Positions 25,183 to 33,837 of a stretch of 64,000 nt of DNA are shown piece by piece. Positions within the stretch are counted from its first letter, which is position 1; each line of letters opens with the position of its first letter. A model generated the notes under the pieces. It was not told where the DNA came from, did no database searches, and saw nothing but the letters and a program-made list of their open reading frames with translations. The DNA comes from Limibacterium fermenti. GTDB taxonomy: Bacteria; Bacteroidota; Bacteroidia; Bacteroidales; Dysgonomonadaceae. The translations under genes were made by a program, and so were the position numbers. The stretch covers positions 1,302,001 to 1,366,000 of the forward strand of contig NZ_CP159486.1 of NCBI RefSeq assembly GCF_041902845.1. The letters are read 5' to 3'.

Positions 25183-25345
25183 TTGAAGCTCCTGGCCGAT
25201 TAACGAATAAAAAGAGGGGGAAATAGCATTTGCAGTGAGCCAAAAAAGTTTCTTACAATACAAAAAGACCTCATTGGTCTTGTCATATGAAAACCCCTGA
25301 ACAGATGCATAAACAAAAAAGTGTAAAAATTAGAACGTATAAAAA

Positions 25346-25383
25346 ATCAGAGAGAAACAAGGTTAACCTTGTTTCTCTCTGAT
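25346..25383. terminator. 38-bp perfect palindrome, likely bidirectional terminator
   Basis: Arms ATCAGAGAGAAACAAGGTT (25346-25364) and its exact complement (25365-25383) meet with no loop base between them. It lies between convergent genes nnr (+) and the lipoprotein gene (-). Poly-A on the left can act as a T run for minus-strand transcripts; the right side has no T run, so termination in the plus direction is less sure. Confidence 0.6.
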
Positions 25384-25461
25384 AAATCATTTAATTTTGT
25401 CCAATAAACTGTAACGCTTATTTAGGAATAGTCAATTTTCATTATACACCGAAAAAATAAT

Positions 25462-25863
25462 TTACTTTTTTGGTTTTTGAATGATAGTTACAGTATCAAA
25501 AAAATTAGAATTTTGTAGAGTCACTATTATTTCTCGCGACTCGGAGTTCGTATTGTCCGAAACATTAATATTAAGTTTTTTACCATTCTTTTCAATAGTA
25601 ACCCATGAGGCTTTTATTCCGACAACTGTTTCGTATTCACCCTTAATAAATGCATAGTTTTTATCATTTGATGGGATATCAACTCCATTCACACGAAGAT
25701 TAGATATCCACCATGTATCAACCTTTGTGGATAAACTTCTATTTCCACCTTCATAAGTAAATTCTACAACTTGTGCAGAAAGGCCTATGTCCTCCGTATT
25801 TTCAGAATTGGAACACGATATACAAAACATAACTGAAATAAACAATAATAGTATTTTTTTCAT
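25462..25863 (-). CDS. Lipoprotein with BACON-like domain, next to C10 peptidase
   Basis: A 133-residue protein. The start MKKILLLFISVMFCISC is a lipoprotein signal peptide with the lipid Cys at 17. The mature part is one beta-sandwich of the BACON type: LSAQVVEFTYEGGNRSLSTKVDTWWISNLRV, then ASWVTIEKNGKKLNINVSDNTNSESREIIVTLQN and VTIIQKPKK, the typical Trp-xx-Val and final IxQ pattern. It is 20 bp downstream of the C10 peptidase gene and AT-rich like it. BACON domains bind polymers or mediate surface contacts; alternatively it could be an inhibitor of the adjacent protease, as found near other C10 peptidases. Neither is proven. Confidence 0.75.
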   Translation of the reverse strand: MKKILLLFISVMFCISCSNSENTEDIGLSAQVVEFTYEGGNRSLSTKVDTWWISNLRVNGVDIPSNDKNYAFIKGEYETVVGIKASWVTIEKNGKKLNINVSDNTNSESREIIVTLQNSNFFDTVTIIQKPKK

Positions 25864-25883
25864 TTTTTCGCTCTTTTAATTAT

Positions 25884-27175
25884 TTAATCTGGATCTTTAC
25901 TCGATAAAGCACAGTATATTATTCCATAATTATAGTTTACGTTAGATGGTGCTTCGGACGATATACCGCCGCTTAGATATGAAAAAGTATTTATAAAATT
26001 ATAAACTTGTTCTAAATAATAACCATCATAGGTACCGCCATATCCCCAATTACAATGGTATAAATCTAAATTTTTTTCAGTAGTAGAATTGCTTTTATAA
26101 CATTTTATACCATCCACTACCCAAAAATGACCTGCTCCATTTATGTTTCTTCCTCCCATAACAATAATACCTCTCGTGCTTCTAAGACAATTATAGAAAT
26201 TAGTAACAGACAAATCAGTCCTATATTGCCTAAAACCTGTTTTAAATTTAATATCTAATGTTTGAAGATATTCCGAAGCTTTGGCATCAGTAGCATAGCT
26301 AGTTTTGCCATAATTCATATTGACGTTTCTTCCTATTTCTCTTAATAATCTATCTACTTGGTTGCGACCTACTGCATTTGCTAATAAGTCATCTTTTGTT
26401 TTCATTTGCTGTATAACATCCCAATCAATCGGATAGCCATTAATAGATTCAATAGCTGAAAAATGAGCGGTCGCATATCCTAAAGCAACAGCAACACATC
26501 CAACGACACTGTTGCCACCACTTGGTAATGATGGACAGTAATCATTAAAAGGTGCATCTTGATTCCATGACCATATTAGCTTAGGGGCCGTTTTTCTATT
26601 CAAATACCATTGACCGGTCGGGTCGTCCTGTCCAAGTTCGGTTTCGCTACCAATTCTTGTTTGTGGGGTATTTATTGTATGGATGAAATATTCTTCGGAA
26701 TATTTGATAAACATTTTAAAGCTTTCATTATGAATTAATTCATCATCTTCTTTGCTGTAATTCCCATTGTCAACCAATGCAAAAATAGGTTCGGTACGTT
26801 TGTCCGCGGACATTAGAGCAAAGCCGCCTTCATTATTCAAATTAATTATGTACATCATCGTGTCAGGCACTTGTGACAAATCATAACTTGAACTTCTTAG
26901 TTGACTTTGATTTTTTGTTATAGCCTCAATATTCTTCACACTAACTGGTGACCCTATTGACCTAGTACTGTTTTCTTCATTTAATCCTATAAAGTAGTTT
27001 AATGTATTAACAGCTTCATCTGGAGAAATCCTGTTTGGATTTTGGGTTGCGGTAAATGCTTCGCTCTCATCATCATTGTAAGAGGTTTCTATATTATTTT
27101 CACTTTCACAAGAGTTGAAAATGAATACCCCTAAAACTAAAGATAAATGTAATAATAAAAAAAATCTTTTTTCAT
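25884..27175 (-). pseudogene. C10 family (streptopain-like) cysteine peptidase, frameshift at an A-tract after the start codon
   Basis: The long frame codes a propeptide resembling Spi (FALMSADKRTEPIFALVDNG) and a C10 papain-fold catalytic domain: SVVGCVAVALGYA with the nucleophile (Cys148 counted from 26939), GAGHFWVVDG with the catalytic His and NWGYGGTYDGYY. Upstream of 26939 the frame stays open and encodes a lipoprotein signal (FFLLLHLSLVLGVFIFNSC) but has no in-frame ATG, GTG or TTG. An ATG at 27175 followed by A6 is in another frame; one more A would give MKKRFFLLLHLSL and join it. Either a real frameshift, a phase-variable tract, or a base-calling error. If intact it would be a cell-surface protease. 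Confidence 0.8.
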
Positions 27176-27299
27176 TGTTTTACTAAATGTTAAATGTTTG
27201 TTTATATAGTCTTTATATTACTTATAGGTAAAAACTATATAATATAACAGAACAAAAAAGGAAATGTTTTTGTATTTGAAGATAAAAAACAAAAGAATA

Positions 27300-27331
27300 T
27301 TTGGTGTTTACCGAAAAGATTGGTATTTTTG
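27300..27331 (+). promoter_or_regulatory. rplU-rpmA promoter
   Basis: TTTG at 27300-27303 and TATTTTTG at 27324-27331, spaced 20 nt. The leader before rplU is about 75 nt, long enough for autoregulation, but I see no specific structure. Confidence 0.65.
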
Positions 27332-27411
27332 CACCTCATTTTGCCAATAGGCCCGATAAGAAGCCGTGAAAACGGTTCGCCTCAGGCATGTAACGTAAAA
27401 GTTATTTTTAT

Positions 27412-27723
27412 ATGTACGTCATAGTAGACATTCAAGGTCAGCAGTTTAAAGTAACGCAAGACCAAAAATTATTCGTACACCGCTTGAATGCAGATCGTGG
27501 TGCCGATGTAGAGTTTGAAAACGTATTGCTCGTTGATAACGACGGCGATGTGAAAGTGGGTACGCCTTCGATTGAAGGAGCCAAGGTGGTCGTCGAAGTA
27601 TTGTCTCATGTAAAAGGAGACAAAGTTCTTGTTTTCAAAAAGAAAAGAAGAAAAGGATATCAGAAGTTGAACGGTCACCGTCAACAATTCTCGGAAGTAA
27701 AGGTAAAAGAAATTATTGCTTAA
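27412..27723 (+). CDS. rplU: 50S ribosomal protein L21
   Basis: A 103-residue ribosomal protein binding 23S rRNA. The start MYVIVDIQGQQFKVTQDQKLFVHRL and the C-terminal signature KVLVFKKKRRKGYQKLNGHRQQF are diagnostic. Complete. It is followed 20 bp later by rpmA, the universal rplU-rpmA pair. Confidence 0.97.
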   Translation: MYVIVDIQGQQFKVTQDQKLFVHRLNADRGADVEFENVLLVDNDGDVKVGTPSIEGAKVVVEVLSHVKGDKVLVFKKKRRKGYQKLNGHRQQFSEVKVKEIIA

Positions 27724-27743
27724 TCAGTGAAGGAGAAAAAGAA

Positions 27744-28013
27744 ATGGCACATAAAAAAGGTGTAGGTAGTTCAAAGAACGGTCGCGAATCGGAAAGTAAG
27801 CGATTAGGCGTAAAAGTATTCGGAGGTGAAGCGGCAAAAGCCGGCAATATTTTGGTAAGACAGCGTGGCACGGTTCATCATCCCGGTGAAAATGTAGGTA
27901 TCGGTAAAGATCACACATTGTTCGCTTTAATTGACGGTGTGGTCGTTTTCCGCAAAAGAAGAAATAACCGTTCGTTTGTATCGGTGTTTCCCAGCTCGGA
28001 AGCACAGGCCTGA
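27744..28013 (+). CDS. rpmA: 50S ribosomal protein L27
   Basis: An 89-residue ribosomal protein. It begins MAHKKGVGSSKNGRESESKRLGVK, the mature-type N-terminus that reaches the peptidyl-transferase centre; there is no cleavable N-terminal extension of the Firmicutes type. GNILVRQRGTVHHPGENVGIGKDHTLFAL follows. Complete, second gene of the rplU operon, followed by a terminator. Confidence 0.97.
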   Translation: MAHKKGVGSSKNGRESESKRLGVKVFGGEAAKAGNILVRQRGTVHHPGENVGIGKDHTLFALIDGVVVFRKRRNNRSFVSVFPSSEAQA

Positions 28014-28079
28014 ATGTTGTATTAAAACGGTTAAAATAGACTTTAAACCATAAAGTTATCGTTTTTTAGTTGATAAAAT

Positions 28080-28116
28080 GAAAACAACCGGCTTTTTATA
28101 AGTCCGGTTGTTTTTC
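28080..28116 (+). terminator. rplU-rpmA terminator
   Basis: AAACAACCGG (28082-28091) and CCGGTTGTTT (28104-28113) form a 10-bp stem with a 12-nt loop and a following T run. Confidence 0.85.
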
Positions 28117-28232
28117 TTTATTTTAGCGCGAGCCGTTTCCTATAAATACTTTTGAAAACGCATTTATACAATCATTATTTTCTTTATCTTTACATCGTTT
28201 TCAACATTCATTCTTATTATCTACCTGTATAT

Positions 28233-29456
28233 ATGTTGCAAAAGCGCAAGATTATTAACGATCCCGTATTCGGGTTTATCAACATCCCGAACGATTTTAT
28301 CTATGCAATTATTCAGCATCCTTACCTGCAACGGTTAAACCGCATCCGTCAATTGGGAGTAGCGGCTTTCGTATATCCCGGGGCGCAACATACGCGTTTC
28401 CATCACTCTATCGGCGCGATGTATTTGATGAATGAAGCGCTATCGAATTTGAAAATGAAGGGGCTTCACATATCGGAAGAGGAATCCGACGGCGCTTTAG
28501 CGGCTATTTTGTTGCATGATGTCGGTCATGGCCCTTTCTCGCATGTGTTGGAACAAACCTTGGTGCAAGATGTACGGCATGAAAAGATCTCTCTTTTGAT
28601 GATGCAGAAATTGAATGCGTTATGGAACGGGAAATTGACTACCGCCATCGAAATATTTAAAGATACGTATCCCAAACGCTTTCTTCACCAGTTGGTGAGC
28701 GGACAGTTGGATGTGGACAGACTGGATTACTTGCGGCGCGACAGTTTTTTTACGGGTGTCGTAGAAGGGAATATCGGGTCGGCGCGCATTATTAAGATGC
28801 TCGATGTGAAGAATGATAAGTTGGTGGTCGAGTCGAAGGGCATTTACTCTCTGGAGAATTTTTTGTTGGCGCGCCGTTTGATGTATTGGCAGGTTTATCT
28901 GCATAAAACCGCGGTGGGAGCGGAAAAAATGCTCATCAATACGCTGAAGAGAGCGAAAGAATTATCGCACGATGGGCATCGTTTGTTTGCTTCTCCAGCT
29001 CTGGAATATTTTTTGCGCAATGATATTTCGATAGATAACTTTGAAGAGAGTAACGAAGCGTTTGATTCTTTTATTTCTCTTGATGATAATGATATATGGG
29101 TATCGTTAAAAGCTTGGTGTACCTATCCGGATGTGGTCTTATCGGCTTTGAGCAGGGGATTGGTCGACCGGAATTTGTTTAAGATTGAAATTAGCCCCGA
29201 ACCACCGGATGAGGCCAAAAAAGAATTGTTATTAGAGGAATATTGCCGCAAATATGGTATTTCGGCCCATGAGGCGTCGTACTTTATCGCTTCGGAGATG
29301 CTGGTTACCGATATGTATAATGAAAATGACGACAGTATCGATATCCTGTATAAAGACGGATCGGTGAAGGATATTGCCGTCGCTTCGGATATGTTTAATA
29401 TTGAACTGCTTTCGAAGAAAATCGAAAAGTACTATTTTGCCTATTTGAGGGATTGA
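28233..29456 (+). CDS. HD-domain phosphohydrolase
   Basis: A 407-residue cytosolic protein starting MLQKRKIINDPVFGF; the upstream in-frame extension (from 28152) is hydrophobic leader sequence and is rejected. The HD metal site is complete: HTRFHHSIGAMYL (about 52-64) supplies the first His, LLHDVGHGPFSHVLE (about 95-110) the HD pair, and DVDRLDYLRRDSFFTG the last Asp. This is the SAMHD1/dGTPase-like family common in Bacteroidota; the substrate, probably a nucleotide, is not certain. C-terminal half is helical. It stands alone between rpmA and the convergent DUF454 gene. Confidence 0.88.
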   Translation: MLQKRKIINDPVFGFINIPNDFIYAIIQHPYLQRLNRIRQLGVAAFVYPGAQHTRFHHSIGAMYLMNEALSNLKMKGLHISEEESDGALAAILLHDVGHGPFSHVLEQTLVQDVRHEKISLLMMQKLNALWNGKLTTAIEIFKDTYPKRFLHQLVSGQLDVDRLDYLRRDSFFTGVVEGNIGSARIIKMLDVKNDKLVVESKGIYSLENFLLARRLMYWQVYLHKTAVGAEKMLINTLKRAKELSHDGHRLFASPALEYFLRNDISIDNFEESNEAFDSFISLDDNDIWVSLKAWCTYPDVVLSALSRGLVDRNLFKIEISPEPPDEAKKELLLEEYCRKYGISAHEASYFIASEMLVTDMYNENDDSIDILYKDGSVKDIAVASDMFNIELLSKKIEKYYFAYLRD

Positions 29457-29473
29457 CAAAAGAGGATACGGAT

Positions 29474-29956
29474 TTATGATTTTTCCGGATGGTCATCGAT
29501 GGCCGTCGGAACGATAAACCATACGACCAGCGAGCCGATTAGGCCGAGTGAAAGGATGGCAACGCGAATAGAAATAATTTGAATGACCACGAAGGAAGAG
29601 AACAGTACCATAGCCGTCATAAAAGCGATCACCCCCATTTTTCCTTTTCGTGTAATGCCTTTGCGGCGTTGATAATTTTTTATGCGCGGGCCCAATATTT
29701 TATTATTTAGCAGCCATCTGTAGAGCTTTTCAGAACTCCGGGCATACAATGCGGCCGATAAAAGGGCAAAGGGTGTTACCGGCAGCCCGGGTACAAAAAT
29801 ACCCAAAATCGCTAAGATGAGCGCCACCGTACCTCCTATGGAATACAAAGCTCTTACAATTTTGTTCTTTTTGATCTGCAACTCCATTTCTTCCGCCCGG
29901 GAAATAGTGACTTCTTTGCTGATCGAGAGGTTATTCTGCCGCGGTTTATTGATCAT
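29474..29956 (-). CDS. DUF454 (YbaN-like) inner-membrane protein
   Basis: A 160-residue protein starting MINKPRQNNLSISKE. After a charged N-terminus of about 35 residues come membrane helices at about 38-58 (YSIGGTVALILAILGIFVPGLP), and two near 110-150 (VIAFMTAMVLFSSFVVIQII, VAILSLGLIGSLVVWFIVP). The motif GIFVPGLPVTPFALLSAALYARSSEKLYRWL is the DUF454 signature. Function is unknown. The promoter region upstream lies next to the 41-bp repeat array. It converges with the HD gene with only 17 bp between stop codons. Confidence 0.85.
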   Translation of the reverse strand: MINKPRQNNLSISKEVTISRAEEMELQIKKNKIVRALYSIGGTVALILAILGIFVPGLPVTPFALLSAALYARSSEKLYRWLLNNKILGPRIKNYQRRKGITRKGKMGVIAFMTAMVLFSSFVVIQIISIRVAILSLGLIGSLVVWFIVPTAIDDHPEKS

Positions 29957-30038
29957 ATATAAATTTTTTTCTGTGGATGGAAGTGTAAAGATAATCAAAA
30001 TAGTAACGGATTCCACCGAAAGCTACGAAAAATATCCT

Positions 30039-30405
30039 TGTACTTCTCCGAAAGTGTGCCTGAAACCCCTGCATGTCGTCGTATTGGTACGATGGGTTGC
30101 CACAAACCCGGGGACGTCATCGTATTAGTACGAAAGGTTGCCACAAACCCGGGGACGCCGTCGTATTGGTACGACGGGCTGCCACAAACCCGGGGATGGC
30201 GTCGTATTAGTACGACGGGTTGCCACAAACCCGGGGACGTCGTCGTATTGGTACGACGGGTTGCCGCAAACCCGGGGATGGCGTCGTATTAGTACGACGG
30301 GTTGCCACAAACCCGGGGATGCTGTCGTATTAGTACGACGGGTTCCCACAAACCCGGGCATGGCGTCGTACTTGTACGACGGGTTGCCGCAAAATCACGG
30401 AAAGC
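30039..30405. repeat. 41-bp tandem repeat array with internal palindromes, 8 units plus edges
   Basis: Eight units at exact 41-bp spacing (the GTATTNGTAC core starts at 30081, 30122, 30163 and so on). Each holds CGTCGTATTAGTACGACG, a 7-bp inverted repeat, then GGGTTGCCACAAACCCGGGG, in which GGGTT/AACCC can also pair. Units differ at a few positions. Degenerate units lie at both ends. It occupies the space between the DUF454 promoter and the 3' end of lepA. Long reading frames through it on both strands are a by-product of stop-poor repeats. Confidence 0.9.
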
Positions 30406-30506
30406 CGCTGTCAATCTTCGCAATAGTCCCTAAAGATATGGGTTTGGCAATGGTTTTGTCGAAGGGTCTGAATCCATTAGACGGGGGTAGGGAGTATCGT
30501 ATTCTC

Positions 30507-32294
30507 TCAATCCAGTTTGAGTACGGCAAGGAAAGCTTTTTGAGGGATTTCTACGTTTCCGATCTGCTTCATGCGCTTTTTCCCTTCCTTTTGTTTTTCG
30601 AGCAATTTTCGTTTACGTGAAATATCGCCCCCATAACACTTCGCCGTCACATCTTTCCGGACGGCTTTGATGGTTTCGCGCGCAATAATTTTGGCTCCGA
30701 TAGCTGCCTGTATGGCGATATCGAATTGTTGGCGCGGAATCAATTCTTTTAGTTTTTCGCACATCCGGCGTCCGAAAGATTGAGCGTTGTCGAAATGCGT
30801 CAAGGTGGAAAGCGCGTCTACCGGTTCGGCGTTGAGTAGTATATCGAGCTTTACCAGTTTTGAAGGCCTGAAATCATGCAAATGATAGTCAAACGAAGCA
30901 TATCCTTTCGAAACGCTTTTCAGTTTGTCGTAAAAGTCGATGACAATCTCGCCCAAAGGAAGGTCGAAAATAATCTCCACTCGATCGCCCGATATATAGT
31001 TTTGCGTTACCAGTACGCCGCGTTTCCCGAGGCAAAGTGTCATAATGGGCCCCAAATATGTCGTGCTTGTGATGACCGACGCGCGTATAAAGGGCTCCTC
31101 GATCCGCTCGATAAGCGTGGCGTCGGGCAATCCTGCCGGATTATGCACTTCTTTCATGCTCCCTTTTTTGTCATACACCCGGTAAGATACGTTGGGGACG
31201 GTGGTGATGACATCCATATTGAATTCACGCTCCAAGCGTTCCTGGACGATTTCCATGTGAAGCAAGCCCAAGAATCCGCAACGGAATCCAAAACCCAGCG
31301 CAACCGACGATTCGGGCTGGAAGGTGAGCGACGCATCGTTCAGTTGCAACTTCTCAAGGGACGAGCGCAAGTTCTCGAAGTCCTCGCTTTCAATAGGATA
31401 TACGCCGGCGAAGACCATCGGTTTCACTTCTTCGAATCCATCGATAGCTTTGTCGCATGGACGCTTCACATGCGTGATCGTATCGCCTACTTTGACTTCT
31501 GTAGCCGTCTTGATGCCTGAAATGATATATCCTACATCGCCGCATTCCACGCGCTCTTTGGGGATCATATCCAAGCGCAGGATCCCTACTTCATCGGCTT
31601 CGTATTCTTTTTCGGTAGCGACGAATTTTACTTGTTCGCCTTTAGCGATACTGCCGTTTAAAATTTTGTAATAGGCGATGATTCCTCGAAAGGAATTGAA
31701 TACCGAGTCGAATATCAGGGCTTGCAAAGGTGCATCGGGATCTCCTCCCGGTGCGGGGACTCTTTCGACAATCGCTTTGAGTATTTCGGGGATGCCGATA
31801 CCGGTTTTTCCGCTCGCACGGATAATATCCTTCCGCGGAATTCCCAAGAGGTCTACAATCTGGTCCTCCACTTCATCGGGCATGGCGCTGTCCAAATCGA
31901 CTTTGTTCAATACCGGAATGATTTCCAAATCTTGTTCGATAGCCATGTAGAGATTCGATATTGTTTGCGCCTGAATGCCTTGAGCGGCATCCACCACCAA
32001 CAAGGCCCCTTCGCATGCGGCGATGGAACGCGAAACCTCATACGAAAAATCTACGTGCCCCGGCGTATCGATCAGATTCAACGTGTATTTTTCTCCTTCA
32101 TACTCATAGATCATCTGGATGGCATGGCTTTTGATCGTGATACCCCGTTCACGTTCCAAATCCATATCGTCGAGCAATTGATTTTGGAGCTTTTTACCGT
32201 CAAGCGTATGAGTGAACTCGAGCAATCTATCGGCCAGCGTGCTTTTTCCGTGATCGATATGAGCAATAATGCAGAAATTACGTATATTCTTCAT
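30507..32294 (-). CDS. lepA: Elongation factor 4 (LepA) GTPase
   Basis: A 595-residue ribosome-associated GTPase. The G1 motif is AHIDHGKST (10-18), with G2/G3 in RGITIKSH and DTPGHVDF, and G4 NKVDL. After the G domain come domain II, an EF-G-like domain III (LQLNDASLTFQPESS), domain V and the LepA-specific C-terminal domain with RQQFDIAIQAAIGAKIIARE and KCYGGDISRKRKLLEKQKEGKKRMK. Full length. The 3' end is about 100 bp from the 41-bp repeat array; asnS is upstream in the same direction with a heptamer tract between. Confidence 0.97.
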   Translation of the reverse strand: MKNIRNFCIIAHIDHGKSTLADRLLEFTHTLDGKKLQNQLLDDMDLERERGITIKSHAIQMIYEYEGEKYTLNLIDTPGHVDFSYEVSRSIAACEGALLVVDAAQGIQAQTISNLYMAIEQDLEIIPVLNKVDLDSAMPDEVEDQIVDLLGIPRKDIIRASGKTGIGIPEILKAIVERVPAPGGDPDAPLQALIFDSVFNSFRGIIAYYKILNGSIAKGEQVKFVATEKEYEADEVGILRLDMIPKERVECGDVGYIISGIKTATEVKVGDTITHVKRPCDKAIDGFEEVKPMVFAGVYPIESEDFENLRSSLEKLQLNDASLTFQPESSVALGFGFRCGFLGLLHMEIVQERLEREFNMDVITTVPNVSYRVYDKKGSMKEVHNPAGLPDATLIERIEEPFIRASVITSTTYLGPIMTLCLGKRGVLVTQNYISGDRVEIIFDLPLGEIVIDFYDKLKSVSKGYASFDYHLHDFRPSKLVKLDILLNAEPVDALSTLTHFDNAQSFGRRMCEKLKELIPRQQFDIAIQAAIGAKIIARETIKAVRKDVTAKCYGGDISRKRKLLEKQKEGKKRMKQIGNVEIPQKAFLAVLKLD

Positions 32295-32335
32295 TCGCGA
32301 ATGATATAATCAAAAACAATCAATATCTACTAATT

Positions 32336-32384
32336 GACAATTAGTAATTAGTAATTAGTAATTTGTAATTAGTATTGGTAATTT
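32336..32384. repeat. 7-bp tandem repeats ATTAGTA/ATTTGTA
   Basis: About six heptamers between the lepA start and the asnS stop; same family as the tracts flanking nadK. Confidence 0.8.
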
Positions 32385-32386
32385 AT

Positions 32387-33784
32387 TTAAAACTCCGCGT
32401 TATTAGGAGTCCGGGGGAAAGGAATCACGTCACGGATATTGGTCATGCCCGTCACAAAAAGCATTAAGCGCTCAAATCCCAATCCGAAGCCTGCATGTGG
32501 AGCGGTACCGAATTTACGCGTTTCGATATACCACCATATCGGGTCGATATTCATGCCGGTTTCCTTCACCCGTTGCATCAGTTTGTCGTAATTTTCCTCG
32601 CGTTCCGATCCTCCGATAATTTCTCCGATCTTCGGAAAGAGCACGTCCATGGCGCGGACCGTCTTTCCATCGTCATTTTGTTTCATATAGAAAGACTTGA
32701 TTTCCTTCGGATAATCGGTCAGGATAACCGGACGCTTGAAATGCTTTTCCACCAGATAACGTTCATGTTCCGACTGTAAGTCCGTCCCCCAATGTACCGG
32801 GAATTCGAATGTATGTCCTGATTCTTCCAATATTTTGACACCCTCGCCATAGCTTAGGCGTACAAAATCATTCTCCACCACAAATTTTAACCGGTCGGGA
32901 AGTTCTTCGTCATACATCTTTGCGAGGAATTCGATATCGTCTTTACAGTGTTCCAACGCATAGCGGATGAGGTATTTCAAGAAATCCTCCGCCAAATCCA
33001 TATTGTCGTGGATATCATAAAAAGCCACTTCCGGTTCGATCATCCAGAATTCCGCCAAATGACGGGGTGTGTTGGAATTTTCGGCTCGGAACGTCGGTCC
33101 GAACGTATAAATCGCTCCGAGAGACATGGCGCCCAATTCTCCCTCGAGCTGCCCGGAAACGGTGAGGTTGGTCTGCCGGCCGAAAAAATCTTTTGAGTAA
33201 TCGATGCTCCCATCCTCTGTTTTAGGCACATTGTTCAAATTAAAGGAGGTCACTTCGAACATTGCTCCGGCGCCCTCGGCATCCGAACCGGTGATGATAG
33301 GAGTATGGAAATAATAAAATCCGCGGTCGTTGAAATACTGATGGATGGCGAACGACATGTGGTGGCGCATCCTGAATATTGCTCCGAACGTATTTGTCCG
33401 CGGGCGCAGATATGCAATTTCCCGTAAAAACTCCAGCGAGTGCCCTTTCTTTTGCAAAGGGTAAGTTGCCGGATCGGCGGTTCCGTAAATTTCCATCTCT
33501 TCCGCCTGAACCTCTACGGTTTGTCCCTTTCCTTGCGAGGCGACCAGTTTTCCGTTTACACTTAATGACGCTCCGGTAGTAATGGGCTTGAGGAAATCTT
33601 CTCCGAATTTTTCCATCTCGATTACTACTTGTAGGTTGTGGATAGTAGAGCCGTCGTTTATTGCGACGAAACTTACGTTTTTATTTCCCCTACGGGTGCG
33701 CACCCATCCTTTTATATTAATTTCTTCACCTATTTTTTCCGGTGATAAAGCATCAGCGATTTTTGTCCGTTTTCGTTGTTTCAT
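32387..33784 (-). CDS. asnS: Asparaginyl-tRNA synthetase
   Basis: A 465-residue class IIb aminoacyl-tRNA synthetase. The N-terminal OB-fold anticodon-binding domain (about 17-110: INIKGWVRTRRGNKNVSFVAINDGS) precedes the catalytic core, with motif 2 in TFGPTFRAENSNTPRHLAEFWMIEPE and motif 3 in GFGLGFERLMLFVTGMTNIRDVIPFPR near the C-terminus. AsnRS is distinguished from AspRS by this end and the absence of a GAD insertion. Complete. Upstream lies the rluB-type gene in the same direction. Confidence 0.95.
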   Translation of the reverse strand: MKQRKRTKIADALSPEKIGEEINIKGWVRTRRGNKNVSFVAINDGSTIHNLQVVIEMEKFGEDFLKPITTGASLSVNGKLVASQGKGQTVEVQAEEMEIYGTADPATYPLQKKGHSLEFLREIAYLRPRTNTFGAIFRMRHHMSFAIHQYFNDRGFYYFHTPIITGSDAEGAGAMFEVTSFNLNNVPKTEDGSIDYSKDFFGRQTNLTVSGQLEGELGAMSLGAIYTFGPTFRAENSNTPRHLAEFWMIEPEVAFYDIHDNMDLAEDFLKYLIRYALEHCKDDIEFLAKMYDEELPDRLKFVVENDFVRLSYGEGVKILEESGHTFEFPVHWGTDLQSEHERYLVEKHFKRPVILTDYPKEIKSFYMKQNDDGKTVRAMDVLFPKIGEIIGGSEREENYDKLMQRVKETGMNIDPIWWYIETRKFGTAPHAGFGLGFERLMLFVTGMTNIRDVIPFPRTPNNAEF

Positions 33785-33837
33785 CTAATCTTTAATCAAT
33801 CTCCCTCATCAATCTTTTTTCAATCTTGCATCGATCT

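Noticed and set aside
30039..30405. Possible CRISPR array
   Set aside because: Units are contiguous and entirely repeat-like; there are no unique spacers and no cas genes in the window. The same applies to the arrays at 8621 and 58190.
29995..30620. Overlapping frames on both strands of 77-160 codons in the 30-kb array
   Set aside because: Repeat-driven absence of stops; the 41-bp period shifts frame at every unit and no frame has a credible start.
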